A stretch of DNA of 6,625 nucleotides from Planctomycetaceae bacterium (GTDB lineage: Bacteria > Planctomycetota > Planctomycetia > Planctomycetales > Planctomycetaceae): NCBI GenBank assembly GCA_020426065.1, contig JAGQQT010000232.1, forward strand, positions 1-6,625. Reading direction: 5' to 3'. Positions 1-5,276 of this stretch are shown here, in pieces (within the stretch, counting starts at the first letter, position 1; each line of letters opens with the position of its first letter). Under the pieces are notes generated by a model. It saw only the letters and a program-made list of their open reading frames with translations, had not been told where the DNA came from and made no database searches. The position numbers and the translations under genes were made by a program.

Positions 1-1858
1 ACTTGCGTACTGAAGTTTCAATTGTTCCCTGGCCGATCTGTTTGAGCTTGAGATTCTGGATCAGCCAGCGGGACAGCTCCGGTTGCTGTTCGATTCCCAG
101 TGTGATTTCGGCTCGGTACTGATTGGTGCGGCGATGGATGTGTCCCCAGTGTTCAACTTCCCCGGGCACTTCCCAGGCACATTCGAGTTGGGGCTGGACG
201 GTTCTTCCCGGAAGCAGTTCGAGCAGATGGCATTCCTGTAAGGTTACGGTTCCGGCTTGGGCGATCTGTCCCTGTTCGGTTTCCATGGTCAATGATTCGG
301 CCAGTTCCAGATAAAGGGAGCGGAGTAATTCATCCTGACAGGCACAGGCGAGCTGATCATAAATCTCTGCCTCCGATTTCTGGTTCACTGCATCATAAAC
401 CCGATTCAGTAGTTGCTGAACAATTTCAGTAGCAGCGCGGTCGTCCAGAGAATTGTGAATCTTGTTCTTCGAGGAGATCCAAAGTCCACCGCAAAGAAGC
501 GACACGCCGAGACTCAACAGGAAGAGGATACTCACAGAATTCCGTAGTTTTCTGGATCGGTTTGTTTTGTCCCAGATTCGCACAATGATCAGAATCAGGC
601 ACGTGAAGGAGCTGAAAATGGACACCAGAAGGAATCGGCTGGAATAAACTATAGAACTTTCGATAAGAGCCTGGAGTTCCGGCTGCACAACGACATCGCA
701 TTCGGCTGTGATTGTGGGTGCGGGAGTGAGGGAAACCGTGAACTGGTTCTGATTGTCTACCTGGCGGAGTATGTGCTGGGTTGTGGTTTCGTTCTGGATA
801 AGAATCAACTGCAGTTGATAGAGGAACTGATTGAACAGTGACCATTGCAAAGTCGCTTCTGACACACCTTCAGGGCGTTTGGCCAGAAAAATCGCACCCA
901 CCCGGGCATTGGCTGCGCTGACCGGTTCCGCTTTCCGGTTTTTGGAAAAGTCCCGCACAGCGACACCAAAAAATTCGACCCGGTCAGTCGTCAGGGGAAC
1001 GGGTTGAGTTCCCAGCATCAGCTCGAGATGGCTGGTCAGTAATTGTTCGAGTTGAGGTTTGAGCTGCTGCTGATCTTCCAGGTCAATCAGTCCGTCGGGC
1101 TCAATCGGTTTTTCCAGAGAAGCGGCCAGTGTCGCCAGGGGAATGAGGACTTCAACACGAAGCTGCTGGGGTTCCACATACAGAAAGCAGTAAGTTTCTC
1201 CATACGAGCGAATTCCCATGGTCTGCTCGGTTTCGAGGGCCATCTGCTCCTGTGGAGTAAGACTCGTTGTCGGGTTTTCTTCGCCGGACTTCTGCAGTGC
1301 GATGGTCCAGGGCTGATTCGGCAGAATCACATTCTGTTCACGCCGACCGATGAGTGGCTTGAATTTGACCTGAACTTCTGAGGGAAGAGCGGTTTTCTCA
1401 CCTTCAAACTTGTGCAGAAAGGTCAGGTGAGTCGGGGGCTCGGTAATCGGAGCCTGAAAATGGTAGGTCACTTTGAAAAACATCAGTTGCTCAAAGGGAA
1501 CGGCGAAGTCCGGCACATCCTGAGCATCGACTGAGGTCAACTTGAGCGGGATTCGAGCCCCATCCTGATCGAGAATCAGAAAGCGTTCCTGCAGAAAAGA
1601 TTTGTGCAGCTCGATTCCCTGCTTGATCGAATCCAGACTGAGTGTGTTATCCGCTTCCAGATTCAAATCATGAAACAGGTACAGATCTTCCAGGTAGACT
1701 TCGATCCGGATCTCCAGATGGTCTGGCTGCATCTCCACGTAAAGATCGGAAATGGAAATTGGATGGGCCTGAGAGGTTTTGATCAACTCCGGAGAGCCTG
1801 TCAAAACGAGTACGCTCAGAAGCAATGCAAGGAGTCGTACTAAAGGGGGGTGAAACAT
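1..1858 (-). CDS. Exported, membrane-anchored protein with two extracytoplasmic domains (HupE-associated type), 3' end off the window
   Basis: One frame runs without a stop from ATG 1858 to the left edge (619 codons, C-terminus missing). Residues 1-31 form a signal peptide: arginine at 8, a leucine-rich core, and an S-Q-A site that leaves histidine 32 as the mature N-terminus. A long soluble part (32-405) opens with HPISISDLYVEM and YLEDLYLFHDL (55-65). Two membrane segments follow at about 409-426 and 442-461, joined by a basic loop (R427 to R439) that should be cytoplasmic, so both soluble parts face outward. The C-terminal part (466-619) carries HWGHIHRRTNQY at 570-581. From memory, planctomycete proteins of this style occur with HupE/UreJ-type metal permeases; the function is unknown and this link is inferred. 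An in-frame ATG at 1867 is an alternative start. Neither start has a good Shine-Dalgarno sequence. A terminator hairpin sits just upstream. Confidence 0.85.
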   Translation of the reverse strand, partial: MFHPPLVRLLALLLSVLVLTGSPELIKTSQAHPISISDLYVEMQPDHLEIRIEVYLEDLYLFHDLNLEADNTLSLDSIKQGIELHKSFLQERFLILDQDGARIPLKLTSVDAQDVPDFAVPFEQLMFFKVTYHFQAPITEPPTHLTFLHKFEGEKTALPSEVQVKFKPLIGRREQNVILPNQPWTIALQKSGEENPTTSLTPQEQMALETEQTMGIRSYGETYCFLYVEPQQLRVEVLIPLATLAASLEKPIEPDGLIDLEDQQQLKPQLEQLLTSHLELMLGTQPVPLTTDRVEFFGVAVRDFSKNRKAEPVSAANARVGAIFLAKRPEGVSEATLQWSLFNQFLYQLQLILIQNETTTQHILRQVDNQNQFTVSLTPAPTITAECDVVVQPELQALIESSIVYSSRFLLVSIFSSFTCLILIIVRIWDKTNRSRKLRNSVSILFLLSLGVSLLCGGLWISSKNKIHNSLDDRAATEIVQQLLNRVYDAVNQKSEAEIYDQLACACQDELLRSLYLELAESLTMETEQGQIAQAGTVTLQECHLLELLPGRTVQPQLECAWEVPGEVEHWGHIHRRTNQYRAEITLGIEQQPELSRWLIQNLKLKQIGQGTIETSVRK

Positions 1859-1872
1859 TCTCGGCATTCATA

Positions 1873-1911
1873 AAAACAGCGGAACATCATTGTGGGATGA
1901 TCCGCTGTTTT
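1873..1911 (-). terminator. Strong Rho-independent terminator after the CBS gene
   Basis: AAAACAGCGG (1873-1882) pairs perfectly with CCGCTGTTTT (1902-1911). An inner ATCAT (1886-1890) pairs with ATGAT (1897-1901), leaving a 3-base bulge and a 6-base loop. Read on the minus strand the stem ends in a run of five T, so it fits a terminator about 65 bases after the CBS stop codon. The outer arm is A-rich on one side and T-rich on the other, so it could also work in the opposite direction. Its base is only 14 bases from the ATG of the next minus-strand gene, so it could also act on that gene's leader. Confidence 0.8.
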
Positions 1912-1976
1912 AGCCACGGACTTCTCGGGCTGCAACTGGTTGCCTTGTGACAACGTTTGCTTTCGAGGACGGTGCC

Positions 1977-2465
1977 TTAAGAGATGATGGTGGAATCTTC
2001 TCGTTGGGTGATGCTGCTCAGATACAGGATTCCTGAATCTCCCGGAGCCTTTTGTCTGTTCTGGACTCCGCGATAAAAAGCGTGCAAAACATCGCGACGG
2101 CAAACCAGTCCAACCAGTTCATTGGTATTCCTCAGAACAGGCAAACGTCGATAAGGCTCATTCAGGAAGATGTCCACAATACTAAGAATGTCCGTATCCT
2201 CCAGAACATAGCGGGCAGTTGTATCAACATACGAACGAATCTCGGTGGAAGGGCTGCTTTCGTATTCCATTCCCAGGAGAACACTTAAGGAACATTTTTC
2301 CGAAAACACTCCCAGATACCGCCCATCGTTGTTGACCACAGGTGCCCCGGCAATTTTATGTTTGAGCAGAATCTTGATCGCGTCCTGGATCTCCATGTGA
2401 GGTCTGAGCGTGATCACTTTTTTGACCATAATGTCCCCAGCGGTCATTTGGCGGTAACTTGGCAT
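1977..2465 (-). CDS. Small twin-CBS-domain protein
   Basis: This 162-residue soluble protein is almost entirely a pair of CBS domains. CBS1 is at about residues 8-64 (TAGDIM, then AIKILLKHKIAGAPVV, then YLGVFSEK). CBS2 is at about 77-131 (IVDIFL, YRRLPVL, LVGLVCRRDVL). Tandem CBS domains (Bateman modules) fold together and usually bind adenine nucleotides such as AMP, ATP or S-adenosylmethionine, acting as energy or ligand sensors for a partner. No catalytic domain is fused, so the partner is unknown. The frame is open up to an ATG at 2540, but the ATG at 2465 is preferred: it has GAGGAG six bases upstream, and the domain begins right after it. The tail (132-162) is hydrophilic and probably disordered. 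The gene stands alone between a 327-base gap and a strong terminator. Confidence 0.9.
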   Translation of the reverse strand: MPSYRQMTAGDIMVKKVITLRPHMEIQDAIKILLKHKIAGAPVVNNDGRYLGVFSEKCSLSVLLGMEYESSPSTEIRSYVDTTARYVLEDTDILSIVDIFLNEPYRRLPVLRNTNELVGLVCRRDVLHAFYRGVQNRQKAPGDSGILYLSSITQREDSTIIS

Positions 2466-2690
2466 ACGTCTCTCCTCTTTCTGAAATGACAAAAACCCGC
2501 ATTTCGTAAGCCATGAGGCAGAAGACTGCGACTCTGGCAAGGACAGCGTGACGCATCAGGGAAGATGGACTCCACGCTGACGACGGCAGTTGAGACTCAC
2601 TCGAACAGAACTTCGGAGAGGCATTCCGAAATGTCCCGGCCTGGGATGCAGGGATGTTCAGTGAATTTCCAGGTAGGAAAGCCATCCCTC
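2466..2690 (-). other. Non-coding stretch, probable leader of the CBS gene with possible hairpins
   Basis: I see no convincing gene here. The open frames that cross it have no domain-like composition and run into the CBS gene in another frame. Three inverted repeats are visible: AGGGATG/CATCCCT (2650-2656 with 2683-2689), TTCGGA/TCCGAA (2612-2617 with 2625-2630, 7-base loop), and GAAATG/CATTTC just upstream of the Shine-Dalgarno sequence (about 2483-2505). These could fold a 5' leader if transcription starts in the AT-rich block beyond 2700. They match no riboswitch class I recognise and could be chance. Confidence 0.3.
2472..2477 (-). promoter_or_regulatory. Shine-Dalgarno sequence of the CBS gene
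   Basis: GAGGAG on the minus strand, six bases before ATG 2465. It decides the start in favour of 2465 over the longer in-frame ATG at 2540. It is the only strong Shine-Dalgarno sequence seen in front of a gene in this window. Confidence 0.8.
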
Positions 2691-2698
2691 ATGCTAGT

Positions 2699-2755
2699 TC
2701 AAAAATATGCCGATGTCAGCAAAAATTTTGACAGAAAATAATAAATATAAAAGTT
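2699..2755 (-). promoter_or_regulatory. AT-rich block, likely promoter region of the CBS gene
   Basis: This block is far richer in A and T than its surroundings and lies between the end of the LarA-like gene and the CBS leader, where a promoter would be expected. I could not settle a -35/-10 pair with standard spacing on the minus strand; several TATATT- and TATTAT-like hexamers are present. The call rests on composition and position only. Confidence 0.3.
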
Positions 2756-2775
2756 TGCCAATTTGTCTCTTGGCA
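2756..2775 (-). terminator. Weak terminator-like hairpin after the LarA-like gene
   Basis: TGCCAA (2756-2761) and TTGGCA (2770-2775) form a 6-base-pair stem with an 8-base loop. It starts 17 bases past the LarA-like stop codon. On the minus strand it is followed by AACTTTTATATTT, a broken T-rich tract. The stem is short, so termination may be partial. Confidence 0.4.
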
Positions 2776-2792
2776 GCTTAATAAGGCCTGTT

Positions 2793-4044
2793 TCAAGCAG
2801 TAAAACCAGTCAGTTGTCGAGAATAATAGTCCGCGTCCTGAGCAATTCTGGCTGACGGTTCCTGCTTTTGCAGCTGGGGAACACAGCTCTCACTGATCCA
2901 GAACCTCTGCAGTGCGAGCGTATTGGTGATGTGCACCATGCGGCATTCCGGACCGACGATATTCAGTGCCGCATCCACCACTTCTCGATCCGTTTCCATG
3001 ACGATGGGGCACATGGCGGCAGTTGGATGCCCGGCGGTGATCGAGTTGACGGCTGTTTTTTTCCAGTCGACCTCTGCCGCTGCACTGGCCAGTGTAAATT
3101 CCGCGATCCCGATGCCGGTCGCATTGCCACTGGTCGCCGGAGTCAGACTTCGAATGTGGATCAGTTTTGTGCGGCACCAGTCCTGATCGGTTGAGGAATG
3201 GTCGTGAAACTTCCTCCCGACCACATTGGTGTCCAGTCCGGTTCCACTCAATTCCTTGCCGATCTCGTTGACGATCAGCAGATCGATTTCCTCCAGCGGG
3301 AGCCGTGGCATCAGTCCCGCTGCCCGCTGCAGCCAGAGCGGTTCTTCAGACATGATCTGGCTGGCCGGAAATGCCCGCAGATCCACCACGCCTTTCTGTT
3401 CTCCTTCGAGGATGGCAATTCCACCCAAAACGGGAACAGTCGACATGACGCAATTGGCCGCTTCCCGAATGAGATCATCAAACGAATGGGTACGAACAGC
3501 CCGATGATACGTTTCTGCTCCTGCCTGTTTGCCCAGGCCAACTGTGAGCATTTTCAAAAGGCCGGACTGGACCTCTCCCGTGAATTTCGTGTGAGGTTTG
3601 ATCCGATTGCAGATCAGTAATGCATCAACTTCATGGCAGGCAGTGGATCGATGCACCGGAATATCATCCAGAACAAAAAGTGCCGATGATTTCCGTGTCC
3701 ATCGTGTTGAGGCAGGGGACGGTCTTGAGCAGTTCATCCAGCCCCAGATTCTTGAGCACCTCGGTCTGGCCTGCGGAAGTGGCTCCTCCATGGCTTCCCA
3801 TTGCCGGAATCAGAGCAGGTTTCAGCCCGGCCTGAATCAATGAGTCCACCACAGTGGTGATGATTTCTCTGAGTCCTGCAATCCCCCGGCTCCCGACCAG
3901 GATGCCAATCCGTTGACCAGGCCTGATGTCTGAGTTGTCGAGCAGTTTTTTCAGCTCACTGCTGGCCTGCCGGGCAGGATCGATCGCTTCCTGGGTTGGA
4001 GCAGTTCGTTCAATCCGCAGCATGGTGGGGTAAGATCTGCTCAT
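2793..4044 (-). pseudogene. LarA-like (DUF2088, lactate racemase domain) protein interrupted by a +1 frameshift
   Basis: The protein must be read in two frames: ATG 4044 to about 3676, then the frame running to the stop at 2793, giving 416 residues in total. As written, the first frame ends at a TGA near 3664, shortly after GTF. Removing one T from the T5 run restores TEIIGTF-VLDDIPV without a gap. The joined product keeps residues matching those of Lactiplantibacillus LarA: histidine 85 (PAMGSHGGAT), histidine 151 (KPHT), lysine 164 (SGLLKML) and histidine 180 (ETYHRA). In LarA (H108, H174, K184, H200) these are catalytic or hold the nickel-pincer cofactor; the 66 and 16 residue spacings agree and the middle one is 3 longer. 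The substrate is unknown. An in-frame GTG at 4059 could be the start instead. It follows the GTPase gene as a probable operon. The damage may be a real mutation, a sequencing error or, less likely, programmed shifting. Confidence 0.85.
3675..3679 (-). other. Frameshift site: T5 run on the coding strand
   Basis: On the minus strand the codons read ATC GGC ACT TTT TGT and reach TGA four codons after TTT. Skipping one T gives GGC ACT TTT GTT CTG GAT, which continues the LarA-like family sequence. Both flanking frames look coding right up to this point, so the event is a single-base insertion or its equivalent here. Confidence 0.75.
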
Positions 4045-4062
4045 TTCAACACACTTCACTTT

Positions 4063-5118
4063 TTATTGTCTCATTCTCAGCCACTCCCGCTGCAGAGGGC
4101 TGATTGGATAAACCATTTCGGCTGTGGGCAGATCGGGAATCAGCCGGGCGACGATTTCGCTCATAAGGTCATTCATCCCTGCCTGCGTTTTCGATGATAC
4201 GGCACAGCACTCCTGTTTGGGAACGAAACCGCTCCAGGAATGATCAACGGGAAGATCTGACTTGTGATAAACGAGAATTGCTGATGGATAGGTTTCCATC
4301 AGTTTGATGGTTGCTTCATCGAGCGGGATGCTGCGGTCCACCAGCAGCACGATCAGATCCGCTTCCTGCAGTTTCTGGCGTGCCAGATCAATTCCCGCCG
4401 CTTCAACTCCGCTCGATTGATCCCTTTGACCGGCTGTGTCGCAGAGACGAATCGGCCAGCCATCCAGCGCCGTTTCCGTCTCGAGCAGGTCACGGGTTGT
4501 GCCGGGCTGGTCATACACAATGCTGCGTTCGTAGCCCAATATGCGATTCATCATCGAGGATTTCCCAACATTGGGCAGGCCGGTCAGCACCAGATTCCAG
4601 GGTTCGATGAGATGCCGGCCAAATTCTTTCCACTTGTTGGCCGTTTCCAGTTCGCTGGCCGACAAATCACCGTTCTGACAGCGTTGCCAGAAAGATCGTG
4701 CCAGGTTTCGCTGCTGCAACACATAACTTGCCGTTCTTGTGGTCAGGCATTCTGTGAGTACTTTCAGGACATCCTGCTCGTAAATGGAATGGAAGTCCGA
4801 TGATTCCCTGGGACGATTCTGGACCCCGCAGGCAGCCAGATCCTGCACGATCTGCTGAACGGTGGCCAGTCCTCCATGAGGATAGATTTCGACTACATCT
4901 TCAGCGATCCGACAGACAACCAGTCCTTCTGTATTCCAGTTGCCATAGCACAGGCGGTTGAGCGGCAGGTCTGCCAGTGTTGGATACCGATTCCCGGAAA
5001 ACAGAGATCGGTCTGCCTGTCTGCCAGCTTCAGTTACCGCCTGGAGATTGGCGTTCAATCGCAATGCGGCGACCGCACCACGTCCCGGAGGTGTCAGTTC
5101 CTGTATGGTTCCAGTCAT
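4063..5118 (-). CDS. TrmE/MnmE-like GTPase lacking the C-terminal helical domain
   Basis: This is a 351-residue GTPase of the TrmE-Era group. Residues 3-115 match the MnmE N-terminal domain (LTPPGRGAVAALRL at 8-21; EDVVEIYPHGG at 73-83). The G domain has G1 GLPNVGKS (180-187), G2 PGTTRD (205-210), G3 DTAG (227-230), G4 HKSD (285-288) and G5 SSK (308-310). Asparagine 183 fits the potassium-binding residue, and glutamate 239 sits 12 residues after the G3 aspartate, as catalytic E282 does in E. coli MnmE. Differences from MnmE (about 450 residues) are clear. The PGEFT-RAFLNGK segment is not recognisable, the protein ends about 20 residues after the G domain, the CIGK cysteine is absent, and G4 begins with histidine instead of asparagine. 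It is therefore unlikely to modify tRNA wobble uridine. An in-frame TGA three codons upstream fixes the ATG; there is no Shine-Dalgarno sequence. The LarA-like gene follows at once. Confidence 0.88.
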   Translation of the reverse strand: MTGTIQELTPPGRGAVAALRLNANLQAVTEAGRQADRSLFSGNRYPTLADLPLNRLCYGNWNTEGLVVCRIAEDVVEIYPHGGLATVQQIVQDLAACGVQNRPRESSDFHSIYEQDVLKVLTECLTTRTASYVLQQRNLARSFWQRCQNGDLSASELETANKWKEFGRHLIEPWNLVLTGLPNVGKSSMMNRILGYERSIVYDQPGTTRDLLETETALDGWPIRLCDTAGQRDQSSGVEAAGIDLARQKLQEADLIVLLVDRSIPLDEATIKLMETYPSAILVYHKSDLPVDHSWSGFVPKQECCAVSSKTQAGMNDLMSEIVARLIPDLPTAEMVYPISPLQREWLRMRQ

Positions 5119-5156
5119 TTTAAATCAGTATTCATTTTCATGGTTTCGAATCGTTT

Positions 5157-5193
5157 CCCTCCCCGGCTGCGCCGACCCTCCCGGAGGGAGGGT
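5157..5193. repeat. GC-rich REP-like palindromic element
   Basis: CCCTCCC occurs at 5157-5163 and again at 5176-5182, followed by its inverse GGGAGGG at 5186-5192. ACCCTCC (5175-5181) and GGAGGGT (5187-5193) form a 7-base-pair hairpin with a 5-base loop. CGGC-TGC-GCCG (5164-5174) forms a second small hairpin just before it. The two CCCTCCC copies can compete for the same partner. The compact, intergenic, GC-rich form resembles dispersed REP-type elements, but only one copy is visible here, so repetition in the genome is unproven. Confidence 0.45.
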
Positions 5194-5252
5194 GTAGTCG
5201 TTATGTGCTTTTCTTTGGGGCTTCCGGATACTTTCAGGAGGCTGCTTAATAA

Positions 5253-5269
5253 CACCGTTTCACCACGGT
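5253..5269 (-). terminator. Weak hairpin just after the SUMF1-like gene
   Basis: ACCGT (5253-5257) and ACGGT (5265-5269) form a 5-base-pair stem with a 7-base loop, 7 bases past the stop codon. The minus-strand bases after it (GTTATTAAG) are only mildly T-rich. It may be a weak terminator or chance. Confidence 0.25.
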
Positions 5270-5276
5270 ATCACAA

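Noticed and set aside
426..845. A 139-codon minus-strand open frame within the first kilobase
   Set aside because: It lies in another frame of the same strand inside the long exported-protein frame, which has a signal peptide, membrane segments and continuous coding character.
2466..2685. Minus-strand open frame starting at ATG 2685 that runs into the CBS gene
   Set aside because: It ends inside the CBS coding sequence in a different frame, its composition is not protein-like, and no ribosome site precedes it.
2728..2733. A perfect TTGACA on the plus strand in the AT-rich block
   Set aside because: The best TATAAA lies only 12 bases away, and there is no plus-strand gene downstream for it to serve.
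3640..3670. An ATGA overlap at the premature stop of the LarA-like gene, as a possible restart site for the second half
   Set aside because: The ATG is in the third frame, not the frame of the downstream half, and it soon meets a stop. It does not explain expression of the second part.
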